Shown piece after piece: positions 45,856 through 57,588 of a DNA stretch of 64,000 nucleotides. The stretch comes from Pyropia haitanensis. Taxonomy: Eukaryota; Rhodophyta; Bangiophyceae; Bangiales; Bangiaceae. The position numbers and the translations under genes were made by a program. The stretch is from positions 310,001-374,000 of the forward strand of contig SDUX01000007.1 of NCBI GenBank assembly GCA_008729055.1, written 5' to 3'. The notes under the pieces were generated by a model. It did not search any database. It had not been told where the DNA came from and saw only the letters and a list, made by a program, of their open reading frames with translations. Numbering within the stretch: position 1 is the stretch's first letter; each line of letters opens with the position of its first letter.

Positions 45856-48594
45856 TCACCTGCGGCGGTCCACGTCCCCCCAGTCACTGCCCGCGAGCTC
45901 CGCCTTGACCCCCCCCAGGCGCATGACCAGCTCCGTAAACGAGCTCCACGTGCTCCCCAGCAGCACCGGCGTCCGCGCCAGCAGCAGCGCGTCCGCGAGC
46001 GCCGCCCGCACGCACCGGCCGCCGCGGTCGCCCTCACACCCGGCCGTCGCCGCGGGCGGGAGCGTCACAATGGCGGGCGCACGGCCGCCGCCGCCGCCGC
46101 CGCCGCCGCCACCCGTCACGACCAGCGGCGGTGACGCGGCCGCGACGGCCGCGCGGATGACCGCGGCGGTGCCGCCCCAGTCCGACGCGACAAAAAACCC
46201 GTCGAGCGTGGCGGGCGCGGCGCGGAGGCGGCCGACGACCTCGGCGGCAAACGCGGCGGGCGCCGACTTGGCCCGCCAGTGCGCCAGCGCCGCCGCCCCC
46301 GCCGCGCCATAGACGGCCGTCGCGTTGGCAATCGCGGGGATGTCGGCGGTCAGGTTGAGGCACCGCACGTGCGCGCCGCCGAGGCGGCCGAGCGTCGCGC
46401 GGGCCGCCACGCCCGCGACGAGCGCCGTGACCGCCGGGTGCGGGGGCAGCGACGCGAGCGCCGCGTTGGCCGCCGTCCAGTTGGTCAAGCCCCCGTCGGC
46501 GACCATCACGTACGCCGACTGCCAGTAGAGGTGGGCGGTGGCGGGCACCTCAATCGGCACGTCCTTGCCGCCGCCGGCGCCGCCGTCGACCATGTAGTTG
46601 TAAAACCGCCACGTGGCCCACGCGCCGTCCCACGCCGCGTAGTCGGCGAGCGGCCAGTGGAGCCCCCACGAGGTGAAGAGCGTCAGCCCGCCGCCCGCCG
46701 CCGCGTCGGCCGCCGCGGCGGCCGCCGCGTCGGCCGGGGCGGTGCCGTTGACCCCCCCCCCCCCGTCGTCGCCCACCGCAAAGAGGTCCCCCAGCGGCGC
46801 GTCGAGGTGCGCGTCTGGCACCCACACGACGACCAGCTCCCGGCCCGTCGCCGCCGCGTACGCGGCGGCCGAGCCGACCGCCCGCAGGCGGTTGCCCAGC
46901 CCAAACGCCGCGTGCACGACGAGCAGCCGCACGCGCGGGAGGCCGCGGCTGTCGCCACCGCCCACCGCCGCCGCGACGGCGGCGGTGCGCGCGTTGAGGC
47001 GGCGGAGGAGGCGCTCGCGCACCGCCCGCGGCTGGGCGGAAAAAAAGTCCCACGGCAGGTCATAGTCGCCCCACAGCCGCCGGCCGAGGGCAGTGTCCCA
47101 CGCGGCGGCCCGCGCGTCGGGCGGCGACGCCGCCTCGACCGACGGCGGCGTCCACACCGCCGTGACGACCGCCGCCGTGGCGGGCGGGCGTGGCAGCACC
47201 GCCCCCGACGGGGACCGCTCGAGGCAGCCGCCGGCGGCGGCGGCGGCGGCGGCGGTGGCCCCCCCCGTGGCGGCCGCCGCCCCCGCCCGCCGCAGCGCGT
47301 AGGTGGCGTGCGGCGGGGACGACGCGTTGGCCCCCCACCGCGGGAGCCCCTCGAGCAGCAGCGCGTGGTAGTCGATGCGGGCGCGCGGGAACGGACGCCG
47401 CGACCGCGCGTCATTCCCGTGCGGCACGTGCCGGATCGCGTCGTACGAGAGGTTGAGGCGGGCGAGGCCGAGGCCGCCCAGCCGCGTGTACAGGTCCTCG
47501 TCGTCGTAGCCATAGGCCTGGATGCGCTCGTCGTACCCGCCGGCGGCCCAAAAGTCCGCCCGCCCCACCACCGCCGCGCCGTTGAGGTGGAGCTCATTGT
47601 CGTTGCGGCTGACCATGTAGTTGCCCGCGTAGTAGGCGCCAGGGCGGGGGGGGTGCGCGGCGAGGAAGCGGCGGGAGAGGTCGTGGTCACAGTCCACGCG
47701 GAGGAGGGTGGCGTGGCGCGCGGCGGCGGCGGCCAGGTTGTACGCCCGCGTCAGCTGCCAGCCCGCCTCGCCCACCACCCGCAGCACCCGCACGGGGGCG
47801 GCGGCAGCGGCGGCACCGCCGCCGCCGCCGCCGCCGTCGCCGCCGTCGCCAGCCGGTGGCGGCGGCGGCGGCGCCCAGTCGGTCGCCGCGGCGGTGATGA
47901 CCGACGACAGCGGCGGCTCGGCGGACCAGTCGACGAGGACCACCTCGTCGACGCCGACGACGCGCGCCCAGCCGGGAAGCACCCGCGACAGCACGTCCTG
48001 CCGCGCGGAGCACGCGGCGATGAGGCTGACGCCGGGGAGGACCGCCGCGGCGGGGACGCGCAGGGCGGGCCAGCCGGGGCGCCCATACGGGCCGGGCGTC
48101 GCCGCCGCCGCCGCCGCCGTCGCCGCCGCCGCCGTCGCCGCCGCCGCCGCCCCCCCACCCCGCCACGGCCGCGGCAGGTGCGCGCCGAGGCCGACGGGCA
48201 GGTGTCGGAGGGCGGCGCCGCCCGCCCCCCCCCCCAAGAGTAGCGCCGCCCCCCCCAGCGCCGCCGCCACCGCCGCCGCCACCGCCGTCAGCGCGACCGC
48301 CCACGTCGGCACCCACCCCGCGGGAGGGCGGCCGCCGCCCGCCGCGCCGCCGCCGCCGCCGCCGCCGCCAGTGGCCGCGGCAGAGGGGGACGCGGCGCCC
48401 GCGCCGGCGGCGCCGCCGTTGGTCGCCGTGGCCGCGCCGCCGCCGCCGCCGCCGCCGCCACCGCCACGGGGCTTTCCCCCGCCGCCGCCGCCGCCGCTGA
48501 AGCCGCCGCCGACATGGCCGGGCCGCCGCGCGGGCGCCGAGTCGGCAGGTGGCAACAGCGGCCCGCGCTCCTCGTCATCCATAGGCAGAGTCAT
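45856..48594 (-). CDS. Golgi type II membrane protein with two glycosyltransferase-like domains
   Basis: The product is 912 residues from the ATG at 48594. The cytosolic head carries DDEERGPLL, an acidic dileucine sorting signal, then Gly-rich sequence and one membrane span at about 96-121 (WAVALTAVAAAVAAALGGAA). Domain 1 (about 180-470) is a GT-A type fold: VSLIAACSARQDVLSRVLPG, VDEVVLVDWSAE, LLRVDCDHDLS (DxD-like metal site), GNYMVSRNDNELHLNG and GYDERIQAYGYDDEDLYTRL, as in GT2/GT7 enzymes. Domain 2 (about 580-905) has HAAFGLGNRLRAVGSAAAYA, ATGRELVVVWVPDAHLDAPL and a late TPVLLGSTWSSFTELVMRLG, the layout of fucosyltransferase-like proteins. So one polypeptide may add two sugars to a wall or matrix glycan. 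Substrates are unknown. The frame is continuous with no intron, and GC3 is very high. Confidence 0.8.
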   Translation of the reverse strand: MTLPMDDEERGPLLPPADSAPARRPGHVGGGFSGGGGGGGKPRGGGGGGGGGGAATATNGGAAGAGAASPSAAATGGGGGGGGAAGGGRPPAGWVPTWAVALTAVAAAVAAALGGAALLLGGGAGGAALRHLPVGLGAHLPRPWRGGGAAAAATAAAATAAAAAATPGPYGRPGWPALRVPAAAVLPGVSLIAACSARQDVLSRVLPGWARVVGVDEVVLVDWSAEPPLSSVITAAATDWAPPPPPPAGDGGDGGGGGGGAAAAAAPVRVLRVVGEAGWQLTRAYNLAAAAARHATLLRVDCDHDLSRRFLAAHPPRPGAYYAGNYMVSRNDNELHLNGAAVVGRADFWAAGGYDERIQAYGYDDEDLYTRLGGLGLARLNLSYDAIRHVPHGNDARSRRPFPRARIDYHALLLEGLPRWGANASSPPHATYALRRAGAAAATGGATAAAAAAAGGCLERSPSGAVLPRPPATAAVVTAVWTPPSVEAASPPDARAAAWDTALGRRLWGDYDLPWDFFSAQPRAVRERLLRRLNARTAAVAAAVGGGDSRGLPRVRLLVVHAAFGLGNRLRAVGSAAAYAAATGRELVVVWVPDAHLDAPLGDLFAVGDDGGGGVNGTAPADAAAAAAADAAAGGGLTLFTSWGLHWPLADYAAWDGAWATWRFYNYMVDGGAGGGKDVPIEVPATAHLYWQSAYVMVADGGLTNWTAANAALASLPPHPAVTALVAGVAARATLGRLGGAHVRCLNLTADIPAIANATAVYGAAGAAALAHWRAKSAPAAFAAEVVGRLRAAPATLDGFFVASDWGGTAAVIRAAVAAASPPLVVTGGGGGGGGGGRAPAIVTLPPAATAGCEGDRGGRCVRAALADALLLARTPVLLGSTWSSFTELVMRLGGVKAELAGSDWGDVDRRR

Positions 48595-48701
48595 GGGCCG
48601 GGGGGGGGGGGCGGTGGCCGGGGAGGGGGGGGAGCGGACGGGCACCGCGTGCCGGCGGCAGGGGAGGAGGACGGGACACGGCTGACACCGCCGCCGCCGC
48701 C

Positions 48702-48732
<31 letters not shown>

Positions 48733-50363
48733 CCGTTGGCAGCGGTGCCCGGTTGTGGCGGTCGCCGCCGGCCGGCCGCCGCGGCGGCACGCGCCGCCCC
48801 TACCGCCGCGGCGCGGCGCACGTGGCCACCGCGCCGGCGGCGTGGGGGGGAGGACGGCCGCCGGCCACGCCGGCCACGCCGGCCCCGCGACGCCGCGCCG
48901 CGCGTCGCGTCGCGCCCGTGTCCGCGCCGCCGCGGTCGGCGCGCAGCGCGGCTGCGCGGCGGGCGGGGGCGGGCGGGGGGCGGCCCGCGGCGGGCGGGAG
49001 GGGGCGGGGGGCGGCGCCGCGCGGCGCCCCGCCGCCAAGCGGCGGCGGGGGGCGCCGGGGCGGGGACGCCGGCACCCGCCCCCCCCCGCAGGCGCAGCCC
49101 CGTCGTGGCAGTGCCTGCCCGGCACGGGCGGGTGGGAGGGCACGACCGGGACGGCCGGCGCCGCGCTCGAGAGCGGCAGCGCCGGGCGCACGGGGGCCAC
49201 CGACGGGCGGCCGCGCGGCCCGCGGCGCGTCGCGCCGCCGACGCTTCCGGTGGGGATGGAGGGCAGTAGCGACAGCGGGGGGGCCGCGCGACTGGCCGCT
49301 GTTGTTGGGGGGGGGGGGGGGGGGGGGAATACAGTGCAGTGGCACCGTGTTGTGTGCGCCCCGGGGCGGCGTCGGCCCATCGCCGCGGTGCCCCGTCACG
49401 TCTCGTGCTCGTTGCAGACTGTATCGAATTGGCTGATGCGTGGACTGCGCACCACGATTGGAAATTCACCGTCGCCAATTGCTCAACAAATCAGTACAAC
49501 TCCTTGCGTGACCCCGCCCGTCCGGGCGCAGTTGCTCGAGTCATCGCGAGCCACAACTCGTTTCCACAGCGACCGCCCTTGCCTATTTTTCTACCGTGGC
49601 TCACGGGGGGGCGCGCGCTCGGCCGGGCCCGCGCGTCCAGCTCCGTCTCTCTCGCCGAGCCGCCCCGTTGCGCGCGCGCGCCGCTCTCGCGCGAAACCCC
49701 CGCGGCCCCGCGGCGGCTGCTGCCAGTGCCCGCCCGCCCGCCTGGCCGCCCCCCCCCCCCACCCTCCCCGCCGCCCGCCCGCGCACCGCAGCGGCTTGGC
49801 GGCGGTGCGTTGGCGGCGCCCGACCGTGGCGCGGGGCGGGCGTTTGCTCCGTGTACTGGGGACGGCGGTTGCCTTTTGCTCATCTCCGGGGAGGGAGAGG
49901 GGCAGGGGGGGGGGGGGGGGGGGGGGGGCGGAGCTGCCGCCTGTTTTTCTTTTTGCTGTCTGCTGTGTTCGGGCCACCGCTGCGGTGCGCGGGCTGCGCC
50001 GCCCCGGCCTGCTGCATGACCCGACGGTGCGTGCAGTGATGGAGCACAACGTACGTTGGCCCCGCCCGTGGCTACTACTCCCTTGCCGTGCGTCTTTTGC
50101 TGCTGTGGGCGCCGTGGCGGGTGCCGCTGCTCGTGCCACCGTCCTTTGGGTGGGGCCACCGCAGCCGTTTCGCCTGGTACGGGCTCGAATGCATTTTTGG
50201 CGCACTTTTTGCCGACAACTTACTTTGTTGCCCTCCCGCCTGCGCGCTGTCCGTCGCCTCTCGCTTGGGCGCTCCTCTTGGGTGCTCGCCTCTGAATGCT
50301 TTTGTATGGTGCCTGCCCTCTGCTGCTGGCCCCCCCCTCCCTGCTTTTTTTTTTTTTGTGTGG
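48595..50363. other. Divergent promoter region between glycosyltransferase and BET genes
   Basis: GC-rich with a G run at about 49308-49327. It becomes pyrimidine-rich near 50.2-50.36 kb, ending in a T tract just before the BET start codon. Shadow ORFs only. Confidence 0.4.
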
Positions 50364-50673
50364 ATGGCTCGCGGAACCCCGTCCCCGCGGCGGTCGTCGG
50401 CGCTCCAGTCGCGCGGCGGCGGCAACGCGGCCGGGTCGCACCCCCTCCCCCGCCGGCCGGCGTTTGTGGACGTCAGTGCCGGTGGCAATGTCGACGTGGA
50501 CGAGCGGCGGTCGCTGCTGCTGGCGCGGCTCAACCAGATTGACCTGGAAAAGTCGCGGCTCGCCAACGTGCAGGCCGCGCACGCGCCGCCGGCCGCCACC
50601 GCGGGGTGGGGGGCGGCGGCCACGGCGGCGGCCGGGGGCCGCGCCGGTGCTGGCGGTGGTGGGGGGGGGGGCG

Positions 50674-50734
<61 letters not shown>

Positions 50735-53675
50735 GGACTACCGCGTGGCCAACGCCGTGGACGCGGAGCATCCAGAACAGCTTTCGAGTGGCCCGCCGCC
50801 GATGCCGGCTGCGTCGTCGGCAGTGGCGGCGGCGGCGGCCGCGGCGGCGTCGACGGCGGCGGCGACCGGCGCCGTCGGTTACCCCCCCGCCGCTTCCCCT
50901 GTGGTCAGCGCGCGGGCCACGACCGGCACCGTCGGGGCGCTGCCGACGGTTGGCCGCCACGGCTCGTACGACCGGCTGCACCTGTCGGGCGACGGCGCCG
51001 CCGCGCCGGGTGGTGGGGCCGACGACGCGGCGGCGCGGGCCAAGACGAGGTCCAAGAAGGGTGGGAAAAAGTCCCGCTCCGGCCGTGCCGCCCGCGGGTC
51101 GGTCGCGGCGGGCGGCGCGGTCAGCGGTCCCGCGTTTGGCGGCCGGCAGGCGTCTTACTGCGCGCGGGTGATCAAGGACATGCTGCGGATCAAGGACGCG
51201 TCGAGCTTTTCCAAACCCATCACCTCCATCTGGTCGCCCGACCAACTGCCGGGCTATCTGGACATTGTGAAGCGGCCCATGGACTTGGGCACCGTGTTGC
51301 AAAACCTTCAAGACGGCGTGTACCACACGCTGCCGCCGTCTGGGGGCACCGGTGGCGGTGGTGGCCGCGATGGCACTGACGCTGCAGCGGGGGTGGTTTC
51401 CGCGGCGGACGCCGTGGCCCCGGGCGCTGCGGCTGAGCTGACGCCGCAGGTAGGGGCAGCCAAGGAGTTTGACCCCGTGCCGTTTGCCGCCGACGTGCGG
51501 CTGGTGTTTCAAAACGCGCTCGCGTACAATACGCCTGGGGACCCCTTCCACACGGCCGCGACGCGGCTACTTGGCCGCTTTGAGGACAAGTTTGGGGTGC
51601 TTCCCGACGCGGACGCGCCACCCGAGCGGCGGCGACCGTTGGGGACCAAGTCCGGCACCAAGTCGGAGCCCGTCGACGCGGCTTCTTCCCGTGCCCGCCA
51701 CTCCACTCGTAAGCGCAGCGCGCCCGAGGAGCTGTCGCGTGCGACCAGGGGGGGGCATGACGGGGCCGAGGCGCCGGCGGCCAAGGCACCCCGTCGTGGG
51801 GCGAATGGCGACGCCAATGTTGGGGTGGCTGACTCTCGCAACTGGGACGCTCAGCGGCCGCTGGTGGACTCGTCGCCTGCTCGGCGAGCGTCAGGCGCGG
51901 GTCGGTCGGCGGCACCCGCCGCCAAGCGCGCCAAGAAGCGACGGGTGGATAACCGGTCTGGTGGTGGCCGCGGCAGCAAGGGTGCGGCGGTCGGCGCGTC
52001 GGTCGGTGCCGCGGTGGAGGAGAGCGTCATGTCAGGCTCTGCGGTCCAGGCGGTAGAGCGGCCCAGCGCGGCGGTCCTTGAGCGGGAGCTGCTGAACTTG
52101 AGAAGCAAGGCGGCGGCGGCTGGCGACAAGGTATCCATCACCGCGCTGCGAGACGTGCCGATGACGTACGAAGGGAAGGTGGAGCTGTCCATAAACGTCA
52201 ATCAGCTCCCGTCGGAGCAGCTCCAAAAACTTGTCTCCCTCGTTGCGCGGAGTACGTCGGCCTCCTTTCCCGTCAACGAGGAGCAGGAGATTGAGCTCGA
52301 CATTGACTCGCTAGATAACCACACGCTGCGGGATATGGAGGCGATGATCTTTGCCACCCTCCTCAAGGGCCGCAAGCAGCCGTCCAAGGCGCAGCTGACT
52401 GCTCTTCGCAAGGAGATTGCGGTTGTGCAGGCCCGCTTGGAGGAGGCCAAGATGCGGGAAGCAGCGGAGGCGGCAGCGGCGCCACCCCCGCCGCCGCCAT
52501 TGTCTGGTGGTGGGCACGTGGGCGCCGCTGCGAGCGGGGGCGCTCCGAAGCGGCGCCCCCGCGCGCCCCGTTCGTTTCTGTCCTCCTCATCATCTGGGTC
52601 TGGCAGCTCTTCGTCCTCCCGTGGGAGCGGCTCCTCGTCGGGGTCGTCCACCGGCTCAAGCTCATCGAGTGGCTCGGGTGCCAGTGGCAGTTCTCGTCGG
52701 CGACGGCGGGCTCTGGTCGTGGCTGACAAGCAACGGCTGGCCGCGGCAGTGACGCGGCCGTCACCAGCGGCGTCGACCACTGCGGCCGCGGCGGTGCCGC
52801 TGTATCCCCCGTCGGGCTTCTCGCGGATGGCGGGGGCCACGTTGGCGGCTGCACGGTCCCCCGTGTCGGAATTCCGGCCTGGCGGTCGGCCTCCGGCGTA
52901 CACCAAGCCCTCAGGGGGGGGATCTCCCGGGGAGGCCCTCATTGGCGCTGCCGCCGCGGCAGAAGCGCCGCGGGGGTGCCCATCAGACGAGGAGGGCAAG
53001 GCCGCGGGTCCGACAGGTTCGCCCCCCTTGGACGCTCGTCGACGTGGTGGTGCCACGGACGTGCAGGCAAGTGCAGGCGGTGTGCGGCCCCGTAATGCTG
53101 ATGCGCACCGCAACGGTGGCAGTCAGCAGCGGCCATTCGCAAGCGAGGACGGGTGCCGTTCGGGCGGCGGAGGGGAGCGGCAACCCCCGCCGCCCACTCT
53201 AGAGCTTCCAAGTGATCCTTGCGGGGGCACTCGCGCCGCGCCTGCTCCGCCTGGTGCCAGCGGGCGGCCGCCGCGGGCTCTCCCCCTGCGTAGCGAAGAT
53301 GACGTCAACGCGCAAGCGGCTGGCAGTAGAGGCGAGGGTCGCGCTGGCGGCCATCACTCCTCGGAGCCTCCCCACGAGATGGGGGACGGGGGCCAGCGCG
53401 ACCGCCCCGCCAAGTCACTAAGCGGCCAGGCGGACACTGGGCGTGACTCCTCCGCACGTGCCACTGACAGCAGCGGCAGACACGCCGAGGCTGGGGCCGC
53501 CAGAGAGCCACCGGCAGATAGAGACGGCGCTGCTGCGGCTGCCACGACATCGACAACATTACCTCCGTCTACTGTTGGGGACGCTGCTGTGCCGCCTCGG
53601 GTGGGGTTCGCGGAGCGCGCAAGTGTCAGCGGCAGTGAGACAGGCTCGCGACGAGGACGCCAATCTTCCAAGTAG
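50364..53675 (+). CDS. BET-family bromodomain + extraterminal (NET) protein
   Basis: The product is 1103 residues from the ATG at 50364 (MARGTPSPRRSSALQSRGGG); upstream codons are T-rich leader. A short helix (ERRSLLLARLNQIDLEKSRL) precedes a GGC-encoded poly-Gly tract. The bromodomain spans about 262-412: CARVIKDMLRIKDASSFSKP, DIVKRPMDLGTVLQNL, FAADVRLVFQNALAYNTPGD (acetyl-lysine Asn in AYN) and RFEDKFGVLP. It contains an insert of about 50 Gly/Ala-rich residues before FDPVPFAADV. The NET domain is at about 600-665: PMTYEGKVELSINVNQLPSE and EIELDIDSLDNHTLRDMEAM. A Ser/Gly-rich stretch with RRRRR follows at about 735-785, like the SEED region. One bromodomain plus NET is the plant GTE arrangement. 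It is a nuclear chromatin reader recruiting transcription factors to acetylated histones. Confidence 0.92.
50673..50732 (+). repeat. GGC triplet tract in BET gene
   Basis: About 20 GGC units encode poly-Gly between the N-terminal helix and the bromodomain. Confidence 0.85.
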
Positions 53676-53888
53676 GCGGGGCTGCAGCGGCGACGGGGCC
53701 ACCGCATGACTGCCCCTCCAGCCAAGCTGCAGTTGTTCCTTGAATGACTGGATGATCTTGACTTGCTTTCTGTACGCAATGTCAACTCATGGAAGAAAAA
53801 ACCCTCACACGCATACGCAAACATATACTATATGTCTCTCGCCGACCGTCGCGGCCCCCGTGCAGCTACAGCCTGTCCTTCACCCCCT
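53676..53888. other. Convergent 3' UTR spacer
   Basis: 213 bp between two stop codons, lower in GC than the genes. It presumably carries both polyadenylation signals. Confidence 0.5.
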
Positions 53889-56607
53889 TCAGATCTCACG
53901 AACCAGATAGTCATTCTCATACGGCTTTGTCACAGGCGGCACCTTGATCCGGTCCAGCCGCCCCCCACGCCGGCGCGTCATCGGTGGAACGTAGGCATTC
54001 GTCGGAACGGGTGTGTCGTTCTTCGCCTGGGACGCCAGCGTCGACGACAGCCACTCAGAGCGACTCCACGAACGGTGCGGCTTGGGAGGCGGAGGCCGGG
54101 ACGCGGCCTCCATCCGGACCTTGGCCACGGCTGCGGCGGCAGCCAGCTGGACAGCTCCCGCGGGTGCCGCAGCCTTTGTTGGCAGGGCCGACATCGACTG
54201 AGCCTCTGCCGCGGCATCATCGCGCCACTTGGAATACCCAGAGAAACGCCACCCACGGAGGCTCAGGTCCCCATTGGAGAACGTCCTCGTCGTGTTAGCA
54301 GCAGCCTTGGTAGCGGCCGCTGGAATCCCGGCGGCCGCCGCCTGGGCGGCCGAAGGAAACGCGGCGACGGCCTCAGCAGCTGCGGCATTGAAACTGGTGG
54401 CAACCTTGGAGGCAGCCTCTGGGATAGCCGCAGCGGCCGATGCAGCTGTCGCCACGGCAACATCAGCCACAGACCTGTTGCTCTGCCCAGTCGCGGCGCC
54501 TCCCGATGCAAGCGCGACATGGTTCGAGCGCCAGCCGCCCCAGGTCAAGCCAGAGCTGACAAATAGCGAAGTGGTCGCTGCGGCAGCCACCGAGCGCGGT
54601 TGCCCGTCAGGCGTGCTGTACATCCCCACCGGTTTCGGCAGAGCACGCTTCCGAACAAACCGCCAGCCACGATACTTGGCAGCTATCTCTTCAGTGACTG
54701 ATGAGGAGACGGGCGGCAGCGAAATCGGAGCCGGCGCAGCGGCCGCGGCCGGTTGCGTACGCGAGCGGAAGGGAGCAAAGACACGGTCCGCCACAGACCG
54801 CTTCTGGTGAGGAGCAGCAGTCGCTGCCATTGTCGCAGCTGGCTTCACTGCCACCGGTGCTACACGTGCGCCGGTGGTCGGTTCAGAGGCCGAGCGAGCA
54901 GGCGCCACCGGTGACGTCAGGACAGCCTTTACAGCCCCTGTTCCTGTCGGAACGGGCGACGCCTGTTCCTTTGTCGGAGCCACGGCAGCCTGCTGGGGAG
55001 TCGCCACCGCGGTCGAGGGTTCCGTCTGCGTCGGAACCGCCGCTCTCACTGCAGATTCCACCGTCTTCGGCGCAGCGGGCGCTGTAGGGGCCTTGACCAC
55101 TGGTACAGCGACATTCCTCGCCACCGAGGAAACGACAGTCTTGGATGAAGGAGACTTGACAGGCGATGCAGCCACAGCACGAGCAACTGGAATGACAGCA
55201 ATCTTGATCGCCGCCGTCGCTGCGGCCTTCACGACCGTCGCAGCCGCACGGGCAGCGCCAGGGGGACCACCCAGGCCCCCGACCGCCCGAGCGCGCCGCG
55301 CTCGCGCGTCCGCAGCGCGAGTCGAGGTACTCACGCGAACACCGCGCTTGACACGGGCTCGCCGTGCTCCCTGTGGCAACTCCACACGTGCAGCAGCAGC
55401 CGTCCCAGTCACCCCCGTCTTCTCCGCCGCCATTTCCATGCCGCCTTCCGTATCCAACCCACCCACGCGCAGTGGAGTCCGCACGGGGGCCTGCAGTGAC
55501 AGCGAGATGGCCGACTGCCCCGGTACGGTCGACTTGAGTGTCACCGTCTTGGGAGCAACGGCCGGTGGCGCCCGTCGGGCCCGCACGGCCATTCGCGCAG
55601 CGTGAGCGCGCGCCGAACGCGACACGGCCGACGGCGGGCCGAGTGACCCAGAACGATCCGTCATAAACACACCATTGCCAGCTGCCACCGACGGCGCTTG
55701 GCCGCTGACAGGTGCAGCTGGCTGGGTGCTACTGACGCCATATCCCGTACTCACCACAGGCGATGAACCGGGCTGCGCTGCGCTCCGCGAGCGCTGCCAG
55801 CGCCGAGGCGGCGGCGTGCTTGTAGAACGGCGCGCGGCCGGGGTAGCAGCCGGGGGTGGCGAGATGGAGCGAAGGGTAGTGGCCAGCTCCTGCCGGCCCA
55901 AGTTGGACGACAGGAAGCGGCGCATAAACCAGAGCGTGTATGCCGCTCCAACCTACTTTGACCAACAATGGTCATCCAAAGCACGGCCGAGAAGATACCA
56001 TGAGCACATGAGCACGCAGTAGTAAGAGAGCAACCATGAGACGGAAGCATGCCAAGAAACAGAGACAACGGACACAGCAGCAACCATACAGCAAGATCGG
56101 ACGTTAGTAGAGCCATACTCACATCCCTACAACACAACTGCTTCCCGACAAACTGGCGTCGCTGCCCACTATCGTGCAGGATTCCACCGGGGACCAACAG
56201 CAGATGTGCTCTCGTCTGCTCCCAGAACGCACCAGCTCGAAAGAGTCCCCGACCGCTGGCAGCGAGTGTATCGCGTCAGCCGCGCCACCCATGGCGGTCG
56301 CGGCCACCACGCCCGCAACGGCAATGCCGCCCCCAACCAGTACGTCCTCCACCCGCGGCACCGGCGGCGCCGACATGGTGGCCCGTCGGTTGCGACGGTG
56401 AGCGCCCGGGTCATTGGAGCGGCCACCGGCGCGTCGGCCACGCTGCTCCGGGCGCCCCCGCTCGCGCGGTCGGTCCGACGGCGACGACGCGGCGGTCGCG
56501 ACGGGCAACAGGGGTGTCACCAGCGGCCGCACCGGCGACGGACGCAGGGCGCGCTCACGCGTCGGCAGCGCGTGGGGCGGCGCCAGAAACGCCGACGCCG
56601 GCGCCAT
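53889..56607 (-). CDS. CAAD-domain (CURT1-like) thylakoid protein with 680-residue extension
   Basis: Exons 56233-56607 and 53889-55952 join in phase 0 (donor CTG/GTGCGT, acceptor AAGTAG) to give 812 residues. MAPASAFLAPPHALPTRER begins a transit peptide. The CAAD core spans the junction: VEDVLVGGGIAVAGVVAATA, IHSLPAVGDSFEL then VGAAYTLWFMRRFLSSNLGR and QELATTL, matching the two-helix SLPxLxxLxELVGxGYTxWF pattern of CURT1/CAAD proteins that bend thylakoid membranes. CURT1 proteins are typically under 200 residues; here an Ala/Val/Pro-rich tail of about 650 residues follows. It carries three GWR motifs (RGWRFVRKR near 554, GGWRSNHVA near 598, RGWRFSGYSKW near 692), repeated RSVAD segments, and ends KPYENDYLVREI. 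The tail is probably a stromal linker or binding arm; its partner is unknown. The spliced CAAD motif makes the call strong. Confidence 0.85.
55953..56232 (-). other. Intron inside the CAAD domain, 280 bp
   Basis: Donor GTGCGTTCTG, acceptor TTGGTCAAAGTAG. Excision restores the continuous ELVGAAYTLWF motif. Confidence 0.85.
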
Positions 56608-57588
56608 GGCGGCCGGTCACAACCACACAAGGACACACTGATGCAAAGGGGGAAACAGAAAGGGTGCAGGGGAAGCGAGAGGGGGTGGCCAAGACCGGGT
56701 GAAGGGCGGTGCCGGTGGTGGTGACCCCGGCGGTAGTGTTCCCACCCCGGGTACGCGCGTCGCAGACGACGCGAGCCAGAAGTGGCCAGCGCAGTCGCGA
56801 CGCGCCTGCGGGCGGGCGGCTTGATGACGCGCGCCTCGGCTGCGGTAGCGGCGCCGGCGCAGCGCGACAGGGGTACGATGCGCGTTTGTCGCCCCGAGGC
56901 CCTTCTTTTGCCCCCGAGATGGGTCCCCACGCTGGCGCTGCGCCGGGTGTCGCGGTGGGCCGCGGCGTGCGGGAGCAGCCCCGAAAGAGGGGGCGTGAGG
57001 GCGTGGCGGCGCACCCCCGCGTGGCGCGAGCGGCGCTGCCGCGCTCCAGCGCGTGACCCACGAGGCGCAACCCTCCCCCCCCCCGCCCACACCCCCGGCG
57101 GCCGACGCCGCGACGTCCAGTGCCGCCGAGTGCGTGTCCCCCCTGTCGCAGGCTGCCACGCGCATGGGGCGGCGGCCGGCGTGGGGGTGCTGTCACGGTC
57201 CGCCACCGCCCCCTCCCCCTTCCCCCTTCCACAGCGGTGGACCACTGAGTGCCGCGGCGGGCCGGCCGCGCGCGCGCGCGCGCGAGAGCGGGTGCAGGGA
57301 GCGTCAGAGGGCCCTCACGCCACCGATTGATGGCCCGCGGAGGCCGGGACAGCCAGATCAGATTCCGTCTACCCAAATGTCGCGAGCCCCTCCCTAACCG
57401 CCGGGAGCGGCGGTATCTGGATCTGCTGTGCCCAACGTGGACTGAGGAGGCCACGGGTACTGCACGGTGTGGGCCGGCGCCGCGCGACTTGAGGAAAAAA
57501 GTAACAGAAGTGAAGCTCCTCAACGTGGAGCAAAGCACGGACGGCCTCCTGCCCCGCAAGTGCCCCGGCGCAGTGGGGCCTAGACCGG
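56608..57588. other. Upstream region of CAAD gene, no gene supported
   Basis: GC-rich with mixed ORFs, and a CG dinucleotide tract at about 57266-57287. No domain in any frame. Confidence 0.4.
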
